DNA of 33,885 bases from Clostridia bacterium (GTDB lineage: Bacteria; Bacillota; Clostridia; Oscillospirales; Acutalibacteraceae). Position numbers and translations under genes: made by a program. The notes below the pieces were generated by a model. The model did no database searches. It saw nothing but the letters and a program-made list of their open reading frames with translations, and had not been told where the DNA came from. The stretch's first letter is position 1. Each line of letters opens with the position of its first letter. Of the stretch, positions 23,128 to 31,900 are shown in pieces. Where the stretch lies: assembly GCA_017440965.1 (NCBI GenBank), contig JAFSGH010000013.1, forward strand, positions 1 to 33,885, given 5' to 3'.

Positions 23128-24957
23128 ATGAAATTCAGGACAGTGAAAAAGATAATCTGTGTTCTCCTTTCACTTATCACGGTGCTTTTAATGCCCCTCA
23201 GCGCTTTTGCTGTAAAGCTCAATGCCGCACCGGTCATTTATATAGGAGATATATCAGAGAATGCCCTTTATGAAAATCCCAATAAAAACAACAGCAGTGT
23301 TGTTTATGATATGAATTCATCAGGCTTCAAGGGAAGTGCCGCAAAGGTCGTAGCAGGTATCGCTCTCGGAGGACTTACGGGAGATTATAAGACCGGTCTT
23401 TCCAATGTATTGACAGGTATTCAGGAAATAATGAAGCCGATCCTCTGCTATGCAGACGGTACGTCCGCGAATGCCAATGTAGGTCCCTGGTATTATGCAA
23501 AGCCCGTGTCTGAGTCATCAACTGCCGATGTATACAGCGATGATCTTCAGACCTTTGTCTCTTCTGCTGCAGCTTATATCACTGCGGACGAGCTGTTTGT
23601 TTTCTCTTATGACTGGCGTCTTGATCCTACAGCTACCGCTCAGAAGCTTTGCGATTTTATCGATCATGTTGAAGCGGTAACGGGAAGCACTAAGGTATCT
23701 CTTCTTGCAACAGGCTTCGGCGGCGTGGTCGTAAATTCCTATCTTAATGTTTGTTCCGCTCACGCAGAGGATAATATAGCCTCCTGTATATTCTATAACT
23801 GCTCTCTTCTCGGTAATGCCGTTATCGGTGACTTTATGAAGGGCAGAATTGCAAAGCTTCTTGCAGACTCCGAAAGCCTTGAGGATGTCGGCTCTATCAT
23901 CAAGAGCACTTACAGAGGCGAGGCATTCGGTAAGTATCTCTTTGTTCAGGATAACCTTCGTTTATTTGAGTCAATAACCGAGACTCTTCTCGGTGAAAGC
24001 AATCAGACTACCCTTGTAGGCTCTCTTACAGGCGCACTTGTAAATATGATAGTAGAAATGGCAGGTGCTCACGAATCTCTCGGTGAGGCATATAATAATT
24101 TCGTACTTCTTGCTGATGAACAGATATATGACGGACTTCTCCGTGATTATCTCAGAAATATGCCCGGACTCTGGGCTCTTGTTCCTGAAGAGGATTTTGA
24201 TGATGCTATAGATTTTATGTTTGAGGGCGAGGATATAAATCCTCAGCTTTCAAAGAAGATAGAGAACTACCGTAAGGTTCTTAAGGATACCGAAAGCACT
24301 CTTAAGGGTGCACAGAGAGACGGAATCAATGTATGTATTGTTGCAAATTACGGCATACAGCTTCTTCCTCTTACTGTCAGTCTTGATGATATTTCCGACG
24401 GTATCGAAAGTGTACAGTATGCCTCTGTCGGTGCTTCAACAGCGGAGAACGGTGAGGATTTTGTAGCTTACGAAAATTGTGTTAATTCAAAGCACACTCA
24501 TACAAATCCTGACGGAACAATAGATGCCTCCTTCTGTGCTCTTCCCGAAAGCACATGGTTTATCAACGGACTGTATCATGCAAGCTTTGATGAAAAGGCC
24601 GCTGCAGATTTCCTTGTATGGCTCGTTTTCGGCTTCTCTCAGAGATATGTAAGAGAAAATGTCGCTTATCCTCAGTTTATGGAATTTAATAAATATAATA
24701 CCGAAGATGTGCTTATCCCCGATACTCTCCCCGGAGATGAATACGGTGCTGATAAATACGGCGACATAGATGATGACGGTGATGTGGATTCCGCCGATGC
24801 AAGATTAGCTCTCAGAGCTGCTGTAAAGCTTGACACTCTTTCCAAGGAAAAGGAAATAGTTGCCGATGTAAACGGTGACAGCGATGTCACAGCAGAGGAC
24901 GCAAGACTTATCTTAAGAAAAGCAGTAGGTCTTGACAGTATGTTCCCCGTACAGTAA
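23128..24957 (+). CDS. Secreted LCAT/lipase-fold protein with C-terminal dockerin
   Basis: A 609-residue protein. A signal peptide (about 1-29, ending SAFA) is followed by an alpha/beta-hydrolase region resembling lecithin:cholesterol acyltransferase-type lipases (VFSYDWRLDP, VNSYLNVCSAHAEDNI). At the nucleophile elbow, where the family has GxSxG, the sequence is LLATGFGG: the Ser position is Gly196. The usual active site therefore seems absent, and the protein may be a binder or use another residue. Residues 543-605 are a good type-I dockerin: DIDDDGDVDSADARLALRAA and DVNGDSDVTAEDARLILR, with nearly full Ca2+ loops. The start at 23128 has GGAGGT 8 bases upstream. Divergent from the Crp operon; a terminator follows. 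Confidence 0.8.
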   Translation: MKFRTVKKIICVLLSLITVLLMPLSAFAVKLNAAPVIYIGDISENALYENPNKNNSSVVYDMNSSGFKGSAAKVVAGIALGGLTGDYKTGLSNVLTGIQEIMKPILCYADGTSANANVGPWYYAKPVSESSTADVYSDDLQTFVSSAAAYITADELFVFSYDWRLDPTATAQKLCDFIDHVEAVTGSTKVSLLATGFGGVVVNSYLNVCSAHAEDNIASCIFYNCSLLGNAVIGDFMKGRIAKLLADSESLEDVGSIIKSTYRGEAFGKYLFVQDNLRLFESITETLLGESNQTTLVGSLTGALVNMIVEMAGAHESLGEAYNNFVLLADEQIYDGLLRDYLRNMPGLWALVPEEDFDDAIDFMFEGEDINPQLSKKIENYRKVLKDTESTLKGAQRDGINVCIVANYGIQLLPLTVSLDDISDGIESVQYASVGASTAENGEDFVAYENCVNSKHTHTNPDGTIDASFCALPESTWFINGLYHASFDEKAAADFLVWLVFGFSQRYVRENVAYPQFMEFNKYNTEDVLIPDTLPGDEYGADKYGDIDDDGDVDSADARLALRAAVKLDTLSKEKEIVADVNGDSDVTAEDARLILRKAVGLDSMFPVQ

Positions 24958-24971
24958 AGAATAAAAAATAT

Positions 24972-25007
24972 CAACCGGGCATCCGTCGGATGCCCGGTTG
25001 TTCTATT
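24972..25007 (+). terminator. Terminator after the LCAT-like gene
   Basis: CAACCGGGCATCC, loop GTC, GGATGCCCGGTTG: a perfect 13-bp stem, followed by TTCTATT. It starts 14 bases after the stop. The 133 bases from here to the converging FAD gene show nothing else. Confidence 0.8.
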
Positions 25008-25140
25008 ATGTGGTATTCTTAAATATCCGGTAAATAAAAGCACATTTTGTGTCTGATGAATAGTAAGAAAGCTATTAATGCCGTATTGCTCACTGTCACG
25101 CCTGTCCTTTTGTTGATATGACAGACTGTATCCTAAAAGC

Positions 25141-26397
25141 TTACAGCACAGCCCCGTTTTCTGTGAGGTTTTTTTGTAATGCTTTAATATCGACCGTATG
25201 CACATTTCGGGTTGTACTATGTGCTATAGCTATCGCTGTGCCTGCGGCTTCACCCAGGCAACAGCAGATCGGCATTATTCTGATTGAAGCCTGAGCCTCG
25301 TGCGTCGCAGAAATTGAGCGGCCTGCAACAAGAAGATTGTCATATTCCTTGGGTAACAGCGAGCGGTAAGGAATAGTATAGAATTCTCCGTCCTTGAAAT
25401 ATCTGTGACTTGTTCCTGTTCCTGTAGGACTGTGGATATCTATATCGTAATTGCCGAGTGCAATTGAATCGCAAAAACCGGTACAGTTGATCAACTCATC
25501 ACCTGTGAGAATGTGAACACCTTTAAGCTTTCGGCTCTCTCTGACGCCGATATTTACGGCAACGGAAATCAAAGCACTTTCGTTGAATGCGTTTGAATTC
25601 TCCTTTAAAAACCCGATAAGCTCATGGATCTGCTTTCTTGCAACAACCTCCGCCTTGCTCACATCAAACGGATCTGTAGGATCAAGCTTAACAACACGGG
25701 TAGAGTTAAAGTGCAGTACATCTTCACCTACGCCGAAGAAAACAAGAATATTCTCTCTGGGATTTGTTATTTCTCCCTTTGCCTGTTTCTCCTTATACAG
25801 CTCCTGCAGACGGGGCCTTTCCTCGGTAAAAAGATCAAGGTCAACTCCGCTCATTCTGAAGCAGGTGGTCATCGGCTGGCAAAGGCCGTCACTTTCACGG
25901 CCAAGCTGATAATCACAGCCGGCAAGGTAAAACAAATCTCCGTCCCCCGTTGCATCAACAAAGAAATCTGCTTCTGCCGTTATTTTTTGCGCTTTTGCAG
26001 TGATTTCAACAGCCGATATTTTTCTGCTGTCGGTTTTTACATCATATATAATAGCGTGAAAAAGAACATCAACGCCGGCTTCGGCAGTCATATCGTCAAG
26101 AACTATTTTGAAATACTCCGAATTGAATTCGTGATCCTTACAGTCATCAACATATTTGTCGTGACGCAGCTTCATTTCCTTGAAAATTCCTTGAGAAAGA
26201 TATTTTTTATCAATACCGTCACCGCTTATTTGTTTTGTCCAATAAGGCATAAAGGGATAAACAAGGTTGTTGGAGATTGCACCTCCGAGACAGCCTGATT
26301 TTTCAACAAGTAAAACCTTCAGACCTTCGCGAGCAGCACTGACTGCCGCGGCAACACCGCTGAGTCCTCCGCCTGCAACAATAAGATCGTATTTCAT
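25141..26397 (-). CDS. FAD-dependent oxidoreductase (FAD_oxidored/FixC-like)
   Basis: A 418-residue flavoprotein. The N-terminal dinucleotide-binding motif is VAGGGLSGVAAAVSAAREG (7-25) followed by the ribose-binding Glu in LLVEKSGCLGG. Mid-protein VDATGDGDLFYLAG and C-terminal NLLVAGRSISATHEAQASIR (second FAD contact) are typical of the FAD-dependent oxidoreductases annotated PF12831, often found with glycan-degradation genes. The substrate is unknown. Its only partner nearby is the hairpin array upstream; a promoter is embedded in an inverted repeat at 26431-26483. It is a single-gene unit. Confidence 0.88.
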   Translation of the reverse strand: MKYDLIVAGGGLSGVAAAVSAAREGLKVLLVEKSGCLGGAISNNLVYPFMPYWTKQISGDGIDKKYLSQGIFKEMKLRHDKYVDDCKDHEFNSEYFKIVLDDMTAEAGVDVLFHAIIYDVKTDSRKISAVEITAKAQKITAEADFFVDATGDGDLFYLAGCDYQLGRESDGLCQPMTTCFRMSGVDLDLFTEERPRLQELYKEKQAKGEITNPRENILVFFGVGEDVLHFNSTRVVKLDPTDPFDVSKAEVVARKQIHELIGFLKENSNAFNESALISVAVNIGVRESRKLKGVHILTGDELINCTGFCDSIALGNYDIDIHSPTGTGTSHRYFKDGEFYTIPYRSLLPKEYDNLLVAGRSISATHEAQASIRIMPICCCLGEAAGTAIAIAHSTTRNVHTVDIKALQKNLTENGAVL

Positions 26398-26430
26398 ATC
26401 AATACCTCTGACTCTAAAGAATTCTATGGT

Positions 26431-26483
26431 TTTTATTATATAGGAAATTGCTCACATTGCAAGCAATTTTCTATATAATAAAA
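26431..26483. repeat. 22-bp inverted repeat at the FAD gene promoter
   Basis: Arms 26431-26452 and 26462-26483 are complementary over 22 bases with a single G-U, around the 9-base loop CACATTGCA. The arms are AT-rich (TTTTATTATATAG...) then AAATTGCT/AGCAATTT. As RNA it would be a long stable hairpin; as DNA it may be the end of the hairpin array next to it. Confidence 0.8.
26435..26462 (-). promoter_or_regulatory. Putative promoter of the FAD oxidoreductase gene
   Basis: Minus strand TTGCAA, 16 bases, TATAAT; the -10 lies in one arm and the -35 in the loop of the 22-bp inverted repeat. Confidence 0.5.
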
Positions 26484-26507
26484 AATCCTGGAGAACTAGA
26501 TATAAAT

Positions 26508-26684
26508 CAAGGCGAAGCATTGTATGTAATCCGCAACTTGTTGCGGAATGTAATCCACCGTAGGTGGTATGTAATCGATCCGAAGGAAGAAACATACAAA
26601 GTTTACGCTTTGATAACATACAGTTCGCAAGGCGAACTAATTACATACGCCTTGCGGCGATTACATACCAATCCTTCGGATTGG
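26508..26684. repeat. Ordered array of small hairpins with inverted linkers
   Basis: A non-coding stretch with about eight consecutive hairpins: CCGCAA/TTGCGG (26531-26546), CCACC/GGTGG (26555-26567), a weak TCC/GGA (26579-26587), CAAAG/CTTTG (26597-26612), AGTTCGC/GCGAACT (26622-26638), CGCC/GGCG (26648-26659), CCAATCC/GGATTGG (26668-26684), plus a decayed one at 26508-26522. The linkers are conserved: GTATGTAAT (26522, 26567) and AATGTAAT (26547) on the left, AACATAC (26591, 26615) and ATTACATAC (26640, 26660) on the right. Left and right linkers are reverse complements, so the array is itself a large imperfect palindrome. No convincing gene lies in it. Confidence 0.8.
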
Positions 26685-26686
26685 AT

Positions 26687-26721
26687 AAAAAATAAGACAG
26701 TCCGAAGACTGTCTTATTTTT
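26687..26721 (-). terminator. Terminator of the tRNA operon
   Basis: A-run, TAAGACAGTC, a CGAA loop, GACTGTCTTA, T-run: a symmetrical terminator immediately after the tRNA-Thr CCA end. Confidence 0.92.
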
Positions 26722-26797
<76 letters not shown>

Positions 26798-26901
26798 ATA
26801 TATGATAAAAAGTAACAGTGAAGCGGTCGAAGATAATATCAAGTAACCCTTCAGTCAGGTGACCTCTTCACTTTTCACTATTACTTCTTACTTTTAATAA
26901 A

Positions 26902-26978
26902 TGGCGACCCGGAACGGGCTCGAACCGTCGACCTCTAGCGTGACAGGCTAGCGTTCTAACCAACTGAACTACCGGGCC
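26902..26978 (-). tRNA. tRNA-Asp (GTC)
   Basis: A 77-base cloverleaf with encoded CCA. The acceptor is GGCCCGG/CCGGGTC (one G-U), anticodon stem CTAGC/GCTAG with loop CTGTCAC (anticodon GTC), T-loop TTCGAGC. The 104-base spacer to tRNA-Thr holds an imperfect inverted repeat (AAGTAACAGTGAAG against CTTTTCACTATTACTT), perhaps a processing hairpin. Confidence 0.97.
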
Positions 26979-26994
26979 ATTTGTAACGTTGTTA

Positions 26995-27023
26995 ATTATA
27001 CACACAAACAATTGAATTGTCAA
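26995..27023 (-). promoter_or_regulatory. Perfect sigma-A promoter of the tRNA-Asp/tRNA-Thr operon
   Basis: Minus strand TTGACA, 17 bases, TATAAT, 16 bases before the tRNA-Asp 5' end. Confidence 0.92.
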
Positions 27024-27120
27024 TACCTTTTTTTATTGAAATAAAAATAATTTTTTCGGGTTTTCTGTACTTTATTTTTTTGTAAAAGTGTTTATGTTTT
27101 TAAATTCCCCGAAAGGAAGC

Positions 27121-27166
27121 AAAAAAACGGCTCAGCCGTTGTTATGGGACTGAGCCGTTAAAAAAT
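27121..27166 (-). terminator. Terminator after the metallophosphoesterase gene
   Basis: AACGGCTCAG (27126-27135) pairs with CTGAGCCGTT (27150-27159), flanked on both sides by A/T runs, so it works in both directions; on the minus strand eight T follow. Confidence 0.9.
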
Positions 27167-27173
27167 TTACTTC

Positions 27174-28355
27174 TTATTTAGCAAATGAGAAGATAGATGC
27201 CATTTTGTGAAGAGCATCAAGGAACTGATCTAAAACCTTATAGAGCATATATTCTATAGTGCTGAGAGCTCCGTCGCATTCGGGGATCTTTGAGCCCTCT
27301 GCAAGAGCAAAGTCATACATACGAAGTGCCTCATACTGATATGTTGTAAGATCATTTTCGTCAAGAGTTATAAGTCCTACACCTCTGTTGATATCGTTGG
27401 AGTAGGAGTTACAGCCTACTGTGGGAACTGTCGTGATGTCGATGCCTTCATATGTTGTTGTGAAGTCATTAACATGGTCATGTCCGTAGAAGGTAGCCAT
27501 AACATCACCGGTTTCGATCCATGCTGCCATCTGACCGCCGTTGATGTGTGAGGGACAGGGAGGCTCAAAAATGTAGCCTGTGTATGCACCGAAATTAGGT
27601 ACGGGAAGATAATTGTTACCGTTATAATTAAAGTCCTCAATACCGAAGGGAAGCTTGATCATTCCGACTGCATCGTAAACCTCGGGAACGATAATGTGCT
27701 GGAAATTGATAGCGGGAACAAGCTTTCCGCCGTTAAGAGTCTTAAGAGCAGCTGCAGTGTCCTTGTACCACTGAATCTGATCCTCTCTTACATAGTCATA
27801 GCCGCCTGCTTCTGCAACAGATGTGCCTGAATCAATAAACCAGAGATTGAATGCAATGCCGAGTCCGTCTGACGCGAGAATGGGAAGATTGTGATTTCCG
27901 CAACCGTAAAGGGAGGGATCAACATCATATGCAAGGCATCCGGGATATTTCTGGTATTCTCTGAGGAGAACTTCCTTTTCTACGCCCTGTTCCTGATCGT
28001 GGTTACCGAAAACGATGGTGAAGGGAATATCTCTTTCAACACAGGGAGCTACAATAGCTTCAATAGCCTTTGCCTGATTTTCATAACCGCCTGCAACTGT
28101 GTTGTCACCGAGGTAAACAACAAGGTCGGGAGAATGTGCATCAAGTGCCTCTCTCATAAGCTGAGCGGTAGTCTCTTCAAGAGTTTCATCATCCTGTGAA
28201 TCAGCAAACATCATTATCTTGAACTTGCCGTCTTCGTTAAATCTCAGAATTGAATTGCCGAGATCGGGGAGGCTTACTGCAAATGCAGAAACCGTAAGCG
28301 TTGCAAGCATCATAACTGCCAGTGCAACTGCAAAAACCTTTTTGATAAGCTTCAT
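27174..28355 (-). CDS. Secreted calcineurin-like metallophosphoesterase
   Basis: A 393-residue secreted enzyme. The signal peptide (about 1-27, ending SAFA) is followed by a binuclear-metal phosphoesterase core: MFADSQD (49-55, Asp52), YLGDN (81-85), FGNHD (116-120), NFQHI and YGHDHV near 295. In the first motif the usual DxH His is Gln (D-S-Q), as in a subset of Dcr2/purple-acid-phosphatase-like proteins. The substrate may be any phosphomonoester outside the cell. The start has AAAGGTGAT upstream. A weak promoter lies at 28388-28416. The XRE gene lies upstream in the same direction, without an evident terminator between, so some co-transcription is possible. Confidence 0.9.
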   Translation of the reverse strand: MKLIKKVFAVALAVMMLATLTVSAFAVSLPDLGNSILRFNEDGKFKIMMFADSQDDETLEETTAQLMREALDAHSPDLVVYLGDNTVAGGYENQAKAIEAIVAPCVERDIPFTIVFGNHDQEQGVEKEVLLREYQKYPGCLAYDVDPSLYGCGNHNLPILASDGLGIAFNLWFIDSGTSVAEAGGYDYVREDQIQWYKDTAAALKTLNGGKLVPAINFQHIIVPEVYDAVGMIKLPFGIEDFNYNGNNYLPVPNFGAYTGYIFEPPCPSHINGGQMAAWIETGDVMATFYGHDHVNDFTTTYEGIDITTVPTVGCNSYSNDINRGVGLITLDENDLTTYQYEALRMYDFALAEGSKIPECDGALSTIEYMLYKVLDQFLDALHKMASIFSFAK

Positions 28356-28387
28356 TTGTTATCACCTTTCTTTGATTTGATGAACAT

Positions 28388-28416
28388 ATACTAACAGAAA
28401 AAAAGCTGTTTTGCAA
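28388..28416 (-). promoter_or_regulatory. Putative promoter of the metallophosphoesterase gene
   Basis: Minus strand TTGCAA, 17 bases, TAGTAT; correct spacing, two mismatches in each box. Confidence 0.5.
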
Positions 28417-28463
28417 GAAAAATAATGAAAATTTAACAATAGAAGGTGCCTGTATAATTAGTA

Positions 28464-28781
28464 TTATTCCGATGCACAAAAATCTATTATCATTTCTATG
28501 AGCTCCTTTTCCTTGTCCGAAAGCCGCGATAATCGCTTATCACCTTCGTGTGCTTCAGCAGAATCTCTGCTCCCTATGAGTATGTAATCCGTGCTGACAT
28601 TGAGTATTTTGCAGAGGTTAATGAGATTTTCTATTCTGATGGATTTATTGCCTCTTTCAAGATTTGATATCATCTGAACGGAAACGTTCATAAGCTCCGC
28701 GATCTGCTCCTGTGTAAAGCCCTGCTGTTTTCTTCTCGCCTGGATTCGTTTGCCTATTTCTTTTAAGTCAATTTCGCTCAT
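28464..28781 (-). CDS. XRE-family transcription regulator (105 aa)
   Basis: A small DNA-binding protein with a Cro/C1-type helix-turn-helix at residues 10-64 (IGKRIQARRKQQGFTQEQIA ... MISNLERGNKSIRIENL) and a short acidic C-terminal helix (about 80-105). AGGTGAT lies 7 bases before the ATG. It is divergent from the 1023-residue surface protein gene, and both promoters carry the motif TTAAACTATAG, one overlapping its own -10 and one between the -35 and -10 of the target. Repression of both genes is the likely role. Confidence 0.92.
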   Translation of the reverse strand: MSEIDLKEIGKRIQARRKQQGFTQEQIAELMNVSVQMISNLERGNKSIRIENLINLCKILNVSTDYILIGSRDSAEAHEGDKRLSRLSDKEKELIEMIIDFCASE

Positions 28782-28798
28782 AATATCACCTCAGACAA

Positions 28799-28809
28799 TT
28801 AAACTATAG
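28799..28809 (+). promoter_or_regulatory. Operator-like motif 1 (XRE side)
   Basis: TTAAACTATAG, extended here by T to the palindromic core ACTATAGT, overlapping the putative XRE -10 box. The same 11-mer recurs at 28864. Confidence 0.6.
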
Positions 28810-28835
28810 TATAATTATATTAACTTTAAGGTTAA
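28808..28835 (-). promoter_or_regulatory. Putative promoter of the XRE gene
   Basis: Minus strand TTAACC, 16 bases, TATACT. The region also holds TTAAC-TTTAAG-GTTAA (28820-28835), a further inverted repeat. Confidence 0.5.
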
Positions 28836-28854
28836 CAATAAAAGCACCTTTAGA

Positions 28855-28883
28855 TTGACAAACTTAAACTATAGATGTATAAT
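28855..28883 (+). promoter_or_regulatory. Perfect sigma-A promoter of the 1023-residue surface protein gene
   Basis: TTGACA (28855-28860), 17 bases, TATAAT (28878-28883), 30 bases before the ATG. Confidence 0.9.
28864..28874 (+). promoter_or_regulatory. Operator-like motif 2 (surface protein side)
   Basis: TTAAACTATAG, identical to the motif at 28799, placed inside the 17-base spacer of a perfect promoter where a bound protein would block RNA polymerase. Confidence 0.65.
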
Positions 28884-28913
28884 TCAGGTAAAAACCAATG
28901 AAAGGTGATAAAA

Positions 28914-31900
28914 ATGAAAAAACGAATAACAAAATTTTTCTCAGTTTTTCTCTCAATACTGATTCTCCTTTCCGTTATACCGATGACGGCAGGTGCTGTA
29001 ACGGCAGAGTTTGCAGGCGGTAACGGAACAGAGGAAGAACCATATTTGATTTCAACAACTGTTCATTTGGATAATGTCCGTAAGTATCCTGATGCTTACT
29101 TTAAGTTAATAAATGACATCAGTTTTACATCAGACGATTATTCTTATTCCGGAGATTTTTATAATTCAGGGACTTATTGGCAGCCAATAGATATTTTTTC
29201 CGGAAGCTTCGACGGAAATGATTATACTATAGACGGAATTAAAATGTCTTATGATTATTCAGGTGAAATTGTTGACGGTGTACACCGATCTTTTGAAGAG
29301 TTTGGTTTGTTTTCTTTGATGTTCGGCAGAGTTTTTGATTTGAACTTAACAAATGTTAATATAAGTATCCGTGCAAGAGAACACACTTTTTATGGCGGTT
29401 CTTCTTCTACTCATGTATATGTCGGTGGAATTGCCGGTGAATGTGTAGGAGAGATTTCAGATTGTTCTGTTGCAGGTAAGATAACTGTAACAGGTAAAAC
29501 AGGATTGGTTTGTATCTATGCAGGTGGTATCGCCGGAATGACAGATTCATATTATGACAGTCCTGACGGTATAATCAGAAATTGCATAAATTCTGCATCG
29601 ATCAGGTGTACTGCATATTATTCTGAGTCTGTGTTTGCAGTGGCCGGCGGTATAGTTGGTTATCATACTGCAAATGATATTGAAAATTGTACTAATAACG
29701 GTAAAATAGAGGCGGCTTCATATGCCGAGACTTATGCAGGTGGCATAGCGGCATTTAGTTTTTCGAATGATCATATAAGTCTTTGTAATAATATCGGAAC
29801 GGTATCAGTAAATGCAACCGGCAATAACGGCTATGGTGCCGCCGGTGGTATTATCGGATTCTCTCATTCGAAAGTGCGTATACAGAACTGCGGAAATTTT
29901 GCGAAAATTACTGCAGAGGGACTTGAGACAAGTTCCGGCGGTATAGTTGGTCTTGATTCGCAAAGAGTTTTTATAAAGAATTCTTTTAATACAGGTGAAA
30001 TCAGTGCGGTTGATCTAATTTCTTACATTGATATGTATGCCTATCATTATGCCGGAGGCATAGTTGCTAACGGAATAAGTGAGATTGAGCAATGTTACAA
30101 TACAGGTAATGTTACGGTTGAAGGAAATGATCATCTGTATGCAGGAGGAATTTCAGGTCTTAATTTCGGTACTGTCAGAAATTCATATAATACAGGTGAT
30201 ATCAGTGTGCAGAAAGATGCATATGAATCTGAAGCGGCCGGTTTGGTCTCACAATGTTGCGGGACGGCTGAATATTGCTATAATGCAGGAAATGTATACG
30301 GAACAGAAACAGGCGGTATAGCAAACGATATATGTGACGGCTCATATGACGATATTATTCCGTATGTTTCTGATTGTTATTTCCTTGATAATGTATCAGA
30401 GGGATTTAATGAAATATTGGATGATACATCAGTTGCGGTTCACAAAAAAACTTCTTCAGAAATGAAAAATCAGAGTACATTTACAAACTTTGATTTTAAC
30501 ACTATATGGTTAATTCCGGATGATTCCTATCCTCAGCTCAGAAAAAATTTACAGACGGAAGTTATACCGGAAGATCATAAATATACATGTGTAATCATAA
30601 AAGAATCGACATGCACAGAAACAGGTATTAAAAGATTTACCTGTGTTGATTGTGGTTTGATCGTTGATCTTGATATGAATAAAACAGCACATAAATTAAT
30701 TAGTGTTGTAACTGCTCCCACTTGTACAGAGAGGGGCTATACAACATATACTTGTTCTTGCGGATACAGTTATACTGCAAATTATGTAAATGCAACCGGC
30801 CATAGCTATGATTCAGTTGTTACAACTCCTGCAACGCACACAGCAACCGGCATTATGACATATACTTGCATATGCGGTGATTCTTATACAGAAGTTATAC
30901 CTAAGACGGAAGAACATGCTTATGTTACTGAAGTAACCTTACCCGCAACACATACTGCAACCGGTATTATGACATATACCTGCATTTGTGGTGATTCCTA
31001 TACAGAGGTTATACCTAAGACGAAAGGACATACCTATTCCTCCGAAATAACCTCTCCCGCAACGCATACAGCGACCGGCATTATGACATATACCTGTATC
31101 TGCGGTGATTCTTATACTGAAGTTATACAGAAGCTTCCGGGACATTCTTATGTAACTGTTGTTACTTCTCCTACTTGTACAGCAATGGGATATACAACTT
31201 TTACCTGTGCATGCGGATATAGTTATACTTCAAATTATGTAAATGCGAACGGACATAGTTATGTCGGTTCTGTTACAACGCCGGCAACACACAATTCGAC
31301 AGGTGTAAAAACATATACATGCTTCTGCGGCAGCAGTTATACGGAGATAATTGAAAAATTGACTGCTCATGAATATAATGCAGTAGTTACAGAACCTACC
31401 TGCTCAGAGGGTGGTTACACAACCTATACCTGTATCTGCGGTGACAGTTATATTTCTGATTACACCAACGCCAAGGGACACAGCCACAAGGCGACCGTTA
31501 CAGTTCCTGCAACTCATCTTTCAGAAGGTGTTATGACTTATACCTGTGCCTGCGGAGATTCCTATACTGAGAGTATAGGGAAAATTTCAGGGCACACATA
31601 CAAAGAAACTCTTAAAAAAGAAGCAACACATCTTACAGAGGGACTTATGGAATATACCTGCGAATGCGGTGATTCCTATCAGACAGCAATTCCCACACTT
31701 CCCGGACATACATATGAGTCCGAAATTATCTCGGAGCCTAAGTGCAAGGAAGACGGAATAAAGCTCTTTGTATGTGAATGCGGTCATTCGTATACTGAAA
31801 CCGTATACAGACTCGGCCATGTTGACGATGACGACAACGGCAGCTGTGACCGCTGCGGTGTTTCAGTCTGCAGTCATATGTGCCATAAGACAGGTTTTAT

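Noticed and set aside
25624-26298. 224-codon plus-strand frame
   Set aside because: Antisense to the FAD oxidoreductase, whose motifs are unambiguous; no ribosome binding site.
26521-26684. CRISPR-like regular spacing
   Set aside because: The conserved parts are only 7-9 base linkers that invert halfway, and the intervening units are self-complementary hairpins; no direct repeats of 24-36 bases and no cas genes.
26798-26901. A third tRNA between tRNA-Thr and tRNA-Asp
   Set aside because: The spacer holds only an imperfect inverted repeat; no cloverleaf, T-loop or CCA can be found.
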